Shown: positions 24,080-36,900, counted from the stretch's first letter. The stretch is DNA of 64,000 bases from Megamerina dolium (GCA_963854835.1 OY978528.1:31851335-31915334), one strand, 5' to 3'. The notes: a model not told the origin generated them from the sequence alone. Numbers and translations: made by a program.

Positions 24080-25830
24080 ACATATACAGCTAAATTTCAG
24101 CCTGTAAATGTAAATAAAAGCAAACATTAAATTTGATTTATCACCTTTTACTAAGTTACTCTTCAAATAAGAAAAAATAAATTTTCCTAAAAGTCATACT
24201 TTTACGTCACTATTTTGCTATTATTGTTTCTATCAAAGACTCAAATAATAATCACTATGCATTATATTATTGTACCAAATAGAATTCTTCCATACCCGTG
24301 CGCAATATTGTTCTATGTAGTGGTTGTTGTACAAAACAAAAAATAAATATGTATCCTTACATCAGAGCCGTAACTAGGAGTCATGCAAGCGGTAAAAGAG
24401 GATATCAATTTTGACATTGAAAATTGTAGTTTAGATCATGTGGATCCAATATTCTCAACAGGATTGGCGATTGATCTAAATGTGCGATGAAAATAATTCT
24501 TGTAGAATAGCATGGATTTAACCCTTAAGTATCGCAAAAGGAGCAGCAATGCAACTCAGCTTTTATTGCAATGAATAGTTAGAAGAACTATTAAATGTAG
24601 CATACATACACAAAAACATCCTCTCGGATGCAGGGTGGAAATAATTCAGCCAAGGCTGTACTGTAAATTCATTTGAAAAAAAAACCAAAAAAAGAACTGT
24701 GCGGGGTCAATGGAACTTATGTAAATATATATATATATATATAAAACAACAAAGCCGTGGATATATAAAAGAAATATTTATACATAAATGTAATGACTAT
24801 ACAATTTAAGAAAACAATAACTGTAATGACAACAATAGCTTTTCAATAAGGTTTAAATAAAATTAAAAATATGTAAAAATAAATTTTTTTATTTAAAAAC
24901 AATTAAAGAAAAATCAGAATAATAACTTTAAATTAATTAGTTTTTTCCAAAGTTGCTTCGAAAATTAATAAAATGCAGGTTTTTCAACTAAACAACTTCA
25001 TTTACTTGCTTGCAGAATTGCAGCTAAACCATATTCTTCATTAGCTCACTAATTTTCCTCCTCTTATAGTAGCTCATTTTTATGTTAATACATGTTTGTG
25101 TGTGTGGTGTTCCAAAAGCAAAATTAGTATACAATTATACGAACAATATTTTCTCACAGACCAGATGGGAACATGCGGTCGTCTTAAAACCCCTCCTTTT
25201 GTAAGGGATTAATTTCTGCAAACAAACTGACAACAATATCAAAAATTTGAAGGCATATTAATTTGTTTTTTATTATTATTATTATTTGTCTTATTAAATA
25301 TTTTTTATATAAATAAATATATTTCATATAGAAATTTTTGAATTATTATCGCCACACTTTAATGGCAAGTATATTGATAACCTTCAGCTTTAGCTCTTCA
25401 ATATTGTACTTTTTGGAATAGCAGAATATATGCATGATCATATCAATATATTGTCATACATACATACATACATACATGTACATCTGTAAGTTAGTATAAT
25501 TTATGATCATTTACTTAGTTGTACCCGTGAGTGCCATTAAAGTCTATTTAAGCGTGTGCAACAACAAGACAGAATTTCAGTTTAAAGTAAAAACAGCGCG
25601 TGTAACAACGTTTCATAAAAGCTCTGCTTCTTTGGTGTTACTTTGGTATTGTGTCGCGAGTACAAGCACAAGGAGTAGAAAAATAATTTCAAATAAATAT
25701 ACAATAAAAGTGTTGAATTTGTATTGAAAATCATCGTACAATCTGAACAGCAAATAAATATAATTGATTGGAAATTGAATAGTGATTTATACAAGGATTT
25801 TTAATAATAATCATCATAATAATAAGCAGC

Positions 25831-25860
25831 ATGTATCAACGGCAAGCTTCATTCGATAAG
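25831..25860 (+). CDS. Hn: Henna exon 1 (10 codons)
   Basis: [10 protein letters not shown] followed by a weak donor (AAG|GTTCGC), joined in phase 0 to [13 protein letters not shown] at 26827 (acceptor TTTACACAG|CC). Without splicing the frame runs on for 66 codons of lysine- and asparagine-rich sequence with no domain, ending at 26061. Confidence 0.8.
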
Positions 25861-28432
25861 GTTCGCATATCCAAAAGAAAGAAATGTCCATTGAAACGTC
25901 CATATAACGATTTGTTACACATGCATATGTTGCGATTGTTCAAAGTCTCCAAATATAATGATCTCTCTGGGCAACCGGAAATCGTTATGTGCAGCAATGA
26001 TAACATATGTAATAAATATAATAATAATAATAATCTCGAGAACGTGTTTGCAATCAAATGATTGTTTTCCGCGTATATTCAATTTTATTTCAATCTCAAA
26101 CATTCGCAAGCCTATGGGCATTTCCAAGAAAACGTTAACCAAAATTGCAAAAGAAAAGATTTGTCAATTTAAAACTGCCTGAAAATGGTTTAATCTTCTA
26201 GAATGAAGTCTTAATAATGAAGTCTAACATTTACTCTTCTGAGTTTCTGAGTCAATAAATAATGAAGCCATAGCAGATATACATGGATGATTTATTTTTA
26301 ATTCAATACAAATTAGTCAGCACGATTTTCACTATATACCGTTATTCGTTATTCTACCAGCACACGTCGTTTGAACTCTTTTGGTAATTTTATTCAGTGG
26401 TGGAATGCTAGGTTGATGCAACGCTTTGCTTTGGTTGATGTCTTGAATTCAATGCCCTTATTTTATCTCGTTCCCCACAAACTAACGTAAAACAGGAAAT
26501 GCTCATATGAATAATTTGTCTTAATAGGTCGGTCGGTTCATGAAAAGAAAACTCAACCCAATGCTCAAGTAGTTTTTTGTGGAGACGGGGTAAGACTCAA
26601 AATAAACATATGTATGTTGATTCGGGTCGCAAATAAAATGTGATAAGGATTTTGTTGCTGTTGTTGTGTCTTTTGATTCCTCCGTATCGCAGCACAAGTC
26701 GTAACCCCATTAATTATATTATTCTAATCAAATACTAGACGATTATTTTTTGCATACGTTTTAATTACTGATTAACTCAAATACTCACATGATATTAAAT
26801 ACGCAAATATTTACACATTTACACAGCCAACCCGTATTGAGGGCGGTTCTTACATTGCCGAAGGTATTGATGCGCACGAGGCGCGTAATACTTGCCTTCT
26901 GTTCACAACGAAAGATCAAAATAAGGGTTCACTGGCAAAGAGTTTGAAAATATTCAATGATTACAATATCAATTTGGTGCACATTGAATCGCGCTCATCA
27001 TTACGTGTGCCCGGCTATGAGTTCTTTGTTGAATGTGATGCTAAATCTGGTAATCTTGGCAAGGCGATTGAAGATTTACGTGAATATTGCAGTTACTTTA
27101 ATGTCATATCACGTGATTACAAGGACAATACATCGGCAGTACCATGGTTTCCACGTAGAATACGCGATTTAGATCGTTTTGCCAATCAGATCTTAAGCTA
27201 TGGCGCCGAATTGGATTCCGATCATCCTGGTTTCACGGATCCAGTTTATCGTGCACGAAGGTATGGTACTTAATACACATTGCATTTAGTTCGTTCGACT
27301 TCTAATTAAGCATATTAACGGTATTACAGGAAATATTTTGCCGATATTGCATATAATTATAAACATGGCGAACCATTGCCACATGTTGAATATACCAAGG
27401 AAGAGATTGAAACATGGGGTATTATATTTAGAAATTTGACCAAATTATACAAGACGCATGCATGCAAGGAATACAATCATGTATTTCCACTATTGGTTGA
27501 TAATTGCGGCTTTCGAGATGACAACATACCACAGTTGGAGGATGTATCAAATTTCTTAAAAGGTTTTTTCTTTGCAACAAATTCAATTATGTGCTCGAAT
27601 ATAATATTCATCTTCTATGATCACACAGATTGTACTGGTTTCACTTTACGTCCTGTTGCTGGTTTACTTTCGTCGCGTGATTTTTTGGCCGGCCTTGCAT
27701 TTCGTGTCTTCCATTCGACACAATACATCCGTCATCCTAGTAAACCAATGTACACACCCGAACCAGATGTTTGTCACGAGCTAATGGGACATGTGCCCCT
27801 ATTTGCTGATCCATCATTTGCACAATTTAGTCAGGAAATTGGTTTAGCATCATTGGGTGCACCAGATGATTATATTGAAAAATTAGCAACGGTAAGTATT
27901 GAGAATGCGTGAATTGTTAATGGATGGTTGATGATGTTGGAAAAATATTCTAGATATTTTGGTTTACTGTCGAATATGGTATCTGTCGTCAAGGGGGTGA
28001 ATTGAAAGCATATGGTGCTGGTCTATTATCTTCATATGGTGAACTACAATATTGTCTCACCGATAAGCCACAACACAAAGAGTTCGATCCAGAAATAACG
28101 GGCATGACAAAATATCCCATAACTAAATTCCAAGAGACCTATTTTGTATCCGAAAGTTTTGAGAATGCCAAAGAGAAGACAATGTAAGTATTCGCATTAT
28201 GTTGCTAATATTCTGCTGTAAAATATTTCTATGATTACTATGTGTTTTTTTTTTTTGTTTTGTTTGTAGAAAATTCGCCAATACCATACCACGTCCATTC
28301 GGTGTACGTTACAGTGCCTATACACAGAGTATTGAGGTGTTGGATTCGAAACATCAAATATGCAATCTTATGAATAATATTAATTCTGAATTTCAAATAC
28401 TACAAAATGCAATGGCCAAACTGAAGGTTTAA
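25831..28432 (+). CDS. Hn: Henna: phenylalanine/tryptophan 4-hydroxylase
   Basis: Six exons (25831-25860, 26827-27260, 27330-27562, 27629-27891, 27954-28183, 28270-28432) encode 450 aa, close to the Drosophila protein. The enzyme uses tetrahydrobiopterin, O2 and non-haem iron to hydroxylate phenylalanine to tyrosine, and in flies also tryptophan in peripheral serotonin synthesis. An N-terminal ACT regulatory domain (about 24-105, with [10 protein letters not shown]) precedes the catalytic domain. The iron ligands His282 and His287 (CHELMGH) and Glu327 (FTVEYG) keep the spacing of vertebrate PAH (285/290/330). The C-terminus ([14 protein letters not shown]) is the tetramerisation helix. The start is [13 protein letters not shown], as recalled for Drosophila. 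Oddities: two weak donors, and a 66-nt intron with no stop. Confidence 0.95.
25861..26826 (+). other. Henna intron 1
   Basis: A 966-bp intron without recognised coding or repeat content. Its donor is weak but its acceptor is normal. Confidence 0.7.
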
Positions 28433-28438
28433 TTGTAC

Positions 28439-28444
28439 AATAAA
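28439..28444 (+). terminator. Putative polyadenylation signal of Henna
   Basis: AATAAA seven bases after the stop codon; a second AATAAA follows about 85 bp further. An unusually short 3' UTR would result if the first is used. Confidence 0.4.
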
Positions 28445-29392
28445 TTTTTGCAAATTGTTAAATCATTTTAGTTTTAAGCGCTTAGTGTAAAATGTACAAT
28501 ATATTTAAAAAAAAACAACGCAAATAAAATACAATTTGTACATAATTATCATAATAAAAAAAAAAAAAATGAAAATAAAAAAACAAATTTTCTTTCATAC
28601 AGTGTAAATGTATTTTTTTTTTGCTATTTATTTTTTTAACAATATTTAATATTATTGTAAATTTTTTTTTCTAAATTGCTAGTTTATAAAAAATCTATAT
28701 TTATTATATTTATATACACTATTTACATACATATATTTCATATGCTTCAAAGTTGTAGGTACACATCGTCTATTTCGATGTTAATTCAACACATAGACTT
28801 GCATATCATGTGACTTACTTTTTTCACATCCAATCTGCAATATGTACTACTATTTACCTAACATTTTTTTGTACATTTAATCATTATTCTATACTTATTA
28901 TATTTGACACTATTTTTCTTCTATTTAGATTAAAAAAATTGATTTACATTTAAAAATGTTATAAAGATCTAACACATAGCTACTAAAATAACTAATCTTA
29001 CTTCTAAATAAATATGTATATATATACATTATATAATATAATTCATATATGTGAATATTTCCATCTATATAAATAGTATGTCGATCTATAACAAAAATAT
29101 TACTATTACATTCATATGCGTTTATCGTGTAAGTATTGACTGTTAAACCGGCCCGAAATATTTTACAACAACACTATACATAGAATATATTTATAAAATA
29201 ACATTTTAAAAAACTACACACACATACTAACGTACATACATATTAAATTAACATCACAATATTAATTTTGTTTTCTCCTATTTGCATACTACATATATAT
29301 AATTCATAATCACATACACACACATACATACATATATACGATTTTAGAATGACAACTTATATACAATCTATACAATATTTGTACATGCCATA

Positions 29393-29795
29393 CTCTGCAA
29401 AAAATTGTGCGACTAAAAAGACTAATACGGAATTAATCTTCTCAGATACCAATCGGAGATTCATTAGTCGCCGATCGAACTTTTTAGAGATGAGTTGGCG
29501 ATCAAGTTTTAAATTCGTTAATATATTTGGAATCATAAACACATTTTTGTTTGCAAAAAGAGCAATTTTTTGTTGGCAAATAACTTTGTCAATTTCCGTA
29601 GTACATGTATAGGCGACTAGTCTCTTTTAGTATACGTTCGGGTTTAAAAGGGTACAATTAGTCTCTGCATAGGATATGCTCAAACAAAAGGGAACAGTTC
29701 ATTCCATATAAAGAGATCAAAACTGGAATTAGTCGCATATTCCCTTGCGACTGATCTCGCGCACTTGTCCGTAACAAGTCGCATTTTTCGCAGTG
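29393..29795. mobile_element. Putative TA-flanked MITE (403 bp)
   Basis: The ends are imperfect inverted repeats: the left begins CTCTGCAAAAAATTGTGCGACT, and the reversed right end CACTGCGAAAAATGCGACT. TA flanks both sides (29391-29392 and 29796-29797). There is no coding capacity. Tc1/mariner-type mobilisation is inferred from the TA duplication only. Confidence 0.5.
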
Positions 29796-31021
29796 TATTT
29801 ACAAATCATATCGATTAAATTATCTATGAGGATGATTAATATTTTTCGTACACACGATATGTAACGATTTACGAAAATTGCTAATGTTTCGAATTGCATC
29901 ATTTTTTTTTTTAGTTTTTTTGTTTATCACCATGATGCTATCACTTTGCTTACGAAGCCTCTTAGAAGTCCTCTTTGAGGAAGAAGAAATCTCTAAAAAT
30001 GAGCCCCTTTCAAGCACCAAAACCAGGGTGGAATTTCAAGGTTTATTACATCATTAAAGTGATTTAAAGTTGTGTTGTGTTGCCATATCATTAATCAGCT
30101 ATCCGTATATATTCGAAATTATGTAGGTTTAATTGAACAAGAATACCTGAGTACATGACAAGCATATGACCAAATACAAACATGCAAATCCATTGACTCA
30201 TTCCATTAGCACTGACAATTATTGCTTGTTACAAGTAACAATGGATCAACATATCAATTCTTACTCAAAATAATTGCATACAACATGTTACAATAATGAT
30301 ATTTCTAAAAGATTTACTCCCAACGGTTGACCCTGCAGTGATCAGATATATCACCAGCCTTCATACATTATTGTTCTCAAACGTTTTTCTTGAATAAACT
30401 AAATCCCTGTATCCACTTATAGGAACGGTGTGACAACCTTTTTTATAACATCTGTTTTTAAAAGAACCCCTCCTATGAAATTGATATAAGATGAAAGTAT
30501 ATTCCAGGAAAATTTTGATACAGAATAATTAATCCATACTATTAAGTCTTTTAGAAGTGAATGTTGAGCAGCTATGGGGTTATTTGTCAATTATCGGTTA
30601 CAAATTTCATAACTTTCATAGAATTGCTTATACCTTGGATATTTATCAATTGATTTGCTTTAATGATAGCTCGCTTTATGAAAAAAAAGTATGGCAGCTA
30701 TTGTGGAAACAGTCAGACAGACAGACAGACACGATTAATTTGACTCAGTGTAGAAGCATAAGTACCTCAAAACTAACAAGTTGTCGACTAAATCCGGTCG
30801 GACGTCAAATCGATCCAACAGCTCTGCATAATATACTTGTACGCCGATCATCATTTTACCTTTTTCAAGATAATCGATGTATCCCATCTTGCGGATAGCT
30901 TTTTCATATCTAAATATTTATTCAATCCATCCACATCCATATTTATTGATCCATTTAATAAATCTGTAGTCTCATTAGGTTAGGTTAGGTTATGTTGCTG
31001 CCGTCTCTGAGAGAACCACTT

Positions 31022-31206
31022 AGCCCAGAAAGGACAGCATTATATTAGCCAGTTCCGAACAGCAGAACCCTTGCGACATCACTTAAATTTAGTTTTGTAA
31101 CAGAGCTCTTTTGAGAAGCATAAAATTTTGTTATGCTTCGGCCGGGGATTGAACCCACAACCTACAGATCAGAAGGCCAACGCACTAACCACTGAGTTAC
31201 GGCACT
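31022..31206 (-). mobile_element. tRNA-derived SINE, copy S3 (tail side missing)
   Basis: The tRNA-like head is clear (31206-31140: GCCGTAACTCAGTGGTTAGTG, GGGTTCAATCCCCGG), followed by a shortened body (GTGATGTCGCAAGG, GGTTCTGCTGTTCGGAACTGG). The AGTAGGTCCC block and the tail are missing or too diverged to see. Confidence 0.7.
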
Positions 31207-31599
31207 AACTGTAGTAAAGTTCGCGAACCTTGACTCATCGATAGTCCAATATCGTACCGTGGATTTTATAGACCATTTTTGGAGTGTCGACTTCAATTAA
31301 CCCGACAAAAACGTTGTATTACTTGTTTTGTATTAGTACAAACAAGGACGAACAAACCGAAAATATAAATTTATATCTTGAAACAGTTATCGGATATAGA
31401 AAATTCTCCTGGATTTTTAGGGTTAGCACTAGAAGAGCTTCTGCATTTTACTCCGCTAGTCTTACTTGGTAAGCAGCTGGCGGCCAATTCTGTTTTATGA
31501 ATTACCGGCTTGCACCAATGGACATCAATGTCCTTTGCACATGCAAGCATACTGGATAATTTTAATACTTAATATATTTTAACACTTGATTATATCAAG

Positions 31600-32470
31600 G
31601 CTACATATGCTTATGAAAGGAAATTGCTAACCTCCTTCCCTGATAGGTTCGCCTGGGAGGCGGAAGTATTCATGCCAAATTGTACTCTCATCTTTACTGA
31701 TGGCTCTAAGCTTGATGGAAGGGTGGAAGCAGGTGTGTATTCCGAATCATTCAACCTAAATATTTCTTTCCGCCTCCTTGACCATTGTAGTGGGTTTCAG
31801 GCAGAAGTTAAAGCGATTCACAATGCACTTACTTGGATCAAACAGAGCATTGTCTCCCGCAGAGACATTTTCATCTTGAGCGATAGCCAAGCTGCAATTA
31901 AAGCCTTGGACTCATTTCTCGTAAAATCGAAGACCATTCTTGACTGCCGCAAATCTCTTAATGTCTCAGCAGAACAATATCCTCCTGTGCTAGGTACCCG
32001 GACACAGGGGTATACGAGGAAACTGCATAACCGATGAGCTTGCATGGCAGGGTACAAAAGAGTCTCTAACCCAGGAGAATTCTCGTTTAGAGATCCCCAT
32101 AGCCACGTGTAAGCATAATTTGGAGGTTATTACCACCAACGTCTTCCAGAAAAGATGAACGGATACAGCCATCTGTAGGACGGCGAAATTGCTGTGGCCT
32201 CTACTCAGCAAGAAACGTTCACGCAAGCTTGCTGAGCTTAATAGAATAGACATCTCGACTTATGTGGGAGTGGTCACTGGTCAACCTCACTCATGACTTC
32301 TGTAGAAGCTGCAGAGATGAAGAGGAACTTGAAACGATCTCACATCTACTATGTACCTGCCCTGCTTTATGTAAAAATCGAAAAACATTTCCAGTGGTTG
32401 GCTACTGTAAAAGAAATTAACGATATTGCTAAGCTATTGTCAAAAGCATAAGTTGGTTTAGATACTATTG
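31600..32470 (+). mobile_element. Non-LTR retrotransposon relic, RNase H domain (I-clade-like)
   Basis: The frame from 31624 reads IFTDGSKLDGRVEAGVYSE, HCSGFQAEVKAIHNALTWI and IFILSDSQAAIKALDSF, which give the Asp, Glu and Asp of an RNase H active site. After a frameshift near 31970 the text continues as GHRGIRGNCITDELAWQGT and a Cys-rich tail with stops. RNase H next to a reverse transcriptase occurs in I-clade and related LINEs; the RT part is not present here. It is a decayed fragment. Confidence 0.7.
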
Positions 32471-32756
32471 AATACTATCCACGTATGGTGATTTCTGAAC
32501 ACGAATTAAATATTAGATGAAACTGTTTACAAATCATCAATAATTGATTAATCGCAACTCCAGTGAACTTAGTGTTTTACATTTTAGAATTAGTACTTAA
32601 TCTGTATACTTATTTATGTACACGAAGATGACATCAGCTTAACAACAATATTGAAAGTATCAAATTTTTCCTAAAATCTACATACGCTCGTATCGATAAA
32701 ACTTCCAAAAATTAACAGATGACCTTCAATATGAATTTGGCCATCTAGAGTAATAG

Positions 32757-33917
32757 TTATTGATTTGTACGTGTTGCATTTTGTGAAGTGAAGAGATCCT
32801 GCGATTGCTCCTGTTGCAACTCATATGGTAGAATTTCTAAATTATTTCCTAATTGACTTGTAGTTTCAGTGTTCAGCGTATCAAAGGGATTTGCTGAGAA
32901 ATATGAGCGTGTTTGTTGCTGCTGTTGCTGCAGCGGCCGCTGTTGCTGCCGCTGCTGTGATTGCTGTAAATGCTGTTGACTGTGAGTTTGTATAAGTTTT
33001 GTATCATTACTTTGCGATTCTGAGCCATCATCACTGATGCCCATCGGGAAATAGGACAGCAAAGAATCATCATTAGCAGTTGTCGCAGCATCATTGGAAT
33101 TATTCATGAAATTTGAATTTAATATGGCAGATTGCGATAGCTGCTGCTGCTGCTGTTGCTGCTGATGGCTAATAATATTCGGTGAGTTATTATGATGATT
33201 TGAGGAGATATTATTGAGGTTTCCCTGTGAGTAGTTCAATAGTGCATCGATGTCATCGCTGGCGAACTGATCCAGATCAGATACAGCGCCACGTGCCAAC
33301 AAGTGCTGTTGTTGTTGTGATGTCTGTTGCGCGGGCGTCGATTGTGGTTGTTGGTGTACTAATTGCTGCTGCTGCGACTGTGCCTGCAGATGTGACTGAT
33401 GATGGCTGTGTAGCGGCGCTTGTGCAACAGATTGTTGCTGCTGATGACCTTCTAATTGCTGTTGTTGGTGTTGTAAGTTTTGCTGTTGTTGCATCAACAA
33501 CTGTTGATCCTGATGGTTAAGCATCTGTTGCGAATTGAGTGCGAATCCATATTGATTAAAATATGGTTCAATGGTATTATTATTGATGATATTAAAATTG
33601 CGGCCGCTATTCGACGCCACCGCTGCCGGCATACCCGATGTATTACTATTATTCTGATTATGATGGTGATGATGATGATTACTATTATTATTATTACCAT
33701 TGATGTTGGTGGTAGTCGTATTAGAAGTATTATAATTCATTGGCATCACTGGTAATGTATAACGTGCCAGTAGCAATTGTTCGGACACAATGCGTAGCTC
33801 ATCCTGCTGTTTCATGATCAATTTCTGCAGTTCATCATGTTTGCGTTGCAATTGCTCCTGCAGATCTGCTTGTGTTTGTGTCACAATCACTGCACTTGGT
33901 AAGACCTCCGGTTGACT
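32757..33917 (-). CDS. Clk: Clock exon 8: glutamine-rich C-terminus
   Basis: It begins [38 protein letters not shown] after acceptor TGATTACAG, runs 387 codons and stops TAA at 32757. Apart from the conserved start, it consists of Gln, Asn, His and Ser runs typical of insect CLOCK activation regions. The antisense Val/Ala/Leu-rich open frames here are shadows of CAG/CAA repeats. Confidence 0.92.
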   Translation of the reverse strand, partial: SQPEVLPSAVIVTQTQADLQEQLQRKHDELQKLIMKQQDELRIVSEQLLLARYTLPVMPMNYNTSNTTTTNINGNNNNSNHHHHHHNQNNSNTSGMPAAVASNSGRNFNIINNNTIEPYFNQYGFALNSQQMLNHQDQQLLMQQQQNLQHQQQQLEGHQQQQSVAQAPLHSHHQSHLQAQSQQQQLVHQQPQSTPAQQTSQQQQHLLARGAVSDLDQFASDDIDALLNYSQGNLNNISSNHHNNSPNIISHQQQQQQQQLSQSAILNSNFMNNSNDAATTANDDSLLSYFPMGISDDGSESQSNDTKLIQTHSQQHLQQSQQRQQQRPLQQQQQQTRSYFSANPFDTLNTETTSQLGNNLEILPYELQQEQSQDLFTSQNATRTNQ

Positions 33918-36900
33918 CTGTAATCAGTAGTGATGTATTAGATGTATACATGTACATGTAAAGGGTTATCCATTTCGCGGTTTCAAAAGTATAGGGCTAG
34001 AATTCGACATCTGTCAAACTGAGTTGTTAAAACAATTTCTTTCTTTTTCAGTTCAAAGTCTGACATTTGCGAAAATGGATCGCTTAACTATCGCACAACG
34101 CATTAAAATTGTAAAAACCTACTACAAAAATGGTGATTCTGCCACAGCCACATATCGTGCTTTAAGAGGAGATTATGGTTTACATAATCGTCCAACTACG
34201 CAAGCAATTGGCAAAATTGTGAAGAAATATGAAGAGACTGGATCGGTTACAGATATTGTAAGGCCTGTGCATCATCGTTTCGCTCGTACCACCGAAAATA
34301 TCGCTGCTGTAAGTGAAAGTGTTGCCGAAGACCCGAATGTGTCGATTCCTCGTCGTTCTCAGGAATCCATATAAAATCCAGCTCACACAACAAGTGAAGC
34401 CAGCTGACCATTCACAACGTCATAGATACGTCGAATGGGTGCTTGAACAACAGGCGGTGGACGGCGATTTTTCGAACAACATTTTCTTCAGCGACGAAGC
34501 ACATTTCTCACTTGGTGGGTATGTTAACAAACAAAATTGTCGTATTTGGGGTTCTGAGAATCCTCAAGTAATTGAAGAGAGGCCACTACATCCACAAAAA
34601 CTCACTGCTTGGTGCGCTCTTTGGTCCGGACGTGTGATTGGACCTTACTTCTTCGAAAACGACGATGGAACGACTGTCACCGTCAATTCGGAGCGTTATG
34701 GTCTTATGATAACCGACTTTTTTTTGCCTGCTATTGAAGAATACGACTTAGAGAATATGTGCTTTCAACAAGACGGTGCCACATGCCACACAACTCGAGC
34801 GAATATGGCTTTATTGCAAGAGAAATTTTCTGGCCGCGTAATTTCTCTTCGTGGCGATATCAAGTGGCCACCAAGATCATGCGATTTGACACCGCTTGAC
34901 TTTTTTTGTGGGGCTACGAGAAAGACCGTGTTTATGCAGATAAACCTTTAACTCTTGAGCACCTAAAAACCAACATTCGTCACGTTATGGCTGAGATACC
35001 GAATCGATGCTTGCAACAATTCGCGTGGTGGTCATTTAAATGATGTAGTATTTCACACATAATGTCAACGTTCAAACTTTATAATAAAAAAGAAATATCA
35101 TGATAAAAGATATTTTATATGTGTTTTATTTACATTTACTTTTGAAACCGCAAAATGGATAACCCTTTACATGCAGAATAATACTCACGGATAATGGTGA
35201 CAGTACTGGTGCGACTGAAAATGGTGCCAATACTGGTTGTACTGGTATTGTGAAATATTGTGATGGTTCCAAGAATGTGGGTGCAACTATTCGTGGCGTG
35301 TGTATGGGAAAGGCGGGTTGTGGAAACTGACATGTAGTGTTCGAAATCATTTGTGGTGATGCCATTGCTGTGTTAATTGGAATTGCTGGATGCTGTGCAA
35401 CTGGCACATGATTATGATCCACCTGGCACTGTGATATTCGATGTTGCTGCTGTTGTTGTTGTTGCTGTTGTTGCTGCTGTTGATGACGAAGATTTTGTTG
35501 CTGATGCAAACGTTGTTGTCGGCTCTGAAAAAAATTTCAATTACCATTATTTATTGTGCAACGTGTAGTACAAAGACAGTGGATTTCGGTGGAAACGTGG
35601 CAGCAGCTATTTCTTTGAAGAAATTTCACCAACACTTTCAAAACCATGTGGTGGGAAAAGTAGAGGGATAAAATGTATAATCAACGCCCAATAATTTTAT
35701 ATGTTCAACATTTTGCACTCTTCAACGAATTCTCCTACAAAATTGACATTTTGCAAATTAACTCCCAGCACTCCATGGTGGCCGCTAGGGGATTGGAATA
35801 TGTGACCAACTCTTTTGAGTTGAATAAGCTGGGTTACAATTAAAGGAACCATATTCCAGCCAAAAATGTACAAGATCAGAAAAGAGCAACTTTCCCTTGT
35901 ATGGGTAACGACTGATGAAAGCTAGCAAAGAGTATACTTTGGGTAGAATATAATTTAAGCGTGGTAAGAGCATGCATTTAGTGTCGAAAATTATTCCAAG
36001 ATCTTTAATTTCGTTGACACGTTCAAGATTAGAATTTGCTAAACTAAAAAAAGGATCCAATGAGTTAGTTATTCACTATTTGCCAGCATAAGCACAATAT
36101 CAAGGAATAAAAATATTATCTTGCCGAACAGTGGATGTTGCTACAAATGGTTGGGAGTTGACATTTTTAATCAAAACTTCGTTCTGTGCGTTCTCTATTG
36201 CTCAGATATGATGAAAAACCACTACAAAATGTTGGAGTGCAAACTAAGCGCAAAAAATTTCTTGATTAATACAGAATGCGAAAGATTTTTGGAAGGCATT
36301 TGAAAAGTCAATGTAAACAAAAACACAATATTCAGGTTAGTTATGGTCGACCGATCTGAAAAAAACCACACTAACGGGGTGAAAAAAAATTTTTGGCTAC
36401 GAAACAAATTCTGCAACATTGTTTTTGTTAATGATTTAGAGGTGGTACTTATAAATGATTTTTTTTAATCATTTATGCAATGCCCAATACCTAGAGACTT
36501 TTCAAATATTATTTGTAATGGTTTAGGCATGGTGAAACTGACATTTCTGCCATTTGGTATAGGCATTTCTCAAAAATGTTAACCGAAACTGAACATACCT
36601 TAAAAATTAAGAATCGCCAAATACTCGTATTAACTTCTTCTTAAAAAGTTCCAAAAAAGAAAACTATGTATTGTATATGCTTGTCAATACATACGGGCAA
36701 GTTTGTCTTGTGGTTTCTTTTTCATTAAGTTTTAACTACAATGAAGCAACCACTAAACCTGCTGAACAGAATTTTTGCAAAAACTTCATGAGATTGACTT
36801 ACTGGTGAGCGATATTCAGAGCATCGGTTGACGAATGGTGCTTACTGACAAGATTGTGCCTACTGTGGTCAACCTGTGGTCCAGGAGCACCGACTCACCT

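Larger units (their letters stand above)
19748..25830. other. Intergenic region between frac and Henna
   Basis: About 6 kb of AT-rich DNA. Two copies of the tRNA-derived SINE lie at 23221-23480 and 23747-24079. Nothing else is recognised; the short open frames (for example 19964-20173 and 21779-22018) lack domains. The Henna promoter should lie in the last few hundred bases. Confidence 0.5.
28445..32756. other. Intergenic region between the convergent Henna and Clock genes
   Basis: The two genes point at each other across about 4.3 kb. It contains a TA-flanked MITE (29393-29795), a truncated SINE (31022-31206) and a LINE RNase H relic (31600-32470). The first 900 bp after Henna is very AT-rich and featureless. 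Confidence 0.6.
33918..35188 (-). other. Clock intron 7
   Basis: 1271 bp, of which all but about 65 bp is a rosa-type transposon with its TA duplication. Without the insertion the intron would be a typical short fly intron. Donor CC|GTGAGTAT; acceptor TGATTACAG. Confidence 0.85.

Noticed and set aside
25831..26061. 76-aa protein read straight through Henna exon 1
   Set aside because: Homology to Henna shows splicing after [10 protein letters not shown]. The rest is low-complexity intron.
33227..33755. Plus-strand Val/Ala- and Ile-rich open frames opposite Clock exon 8
   Set aside because: Antisense shadows of the CAG/CAA and AAT repeats in Clock. No domain and no splice context.
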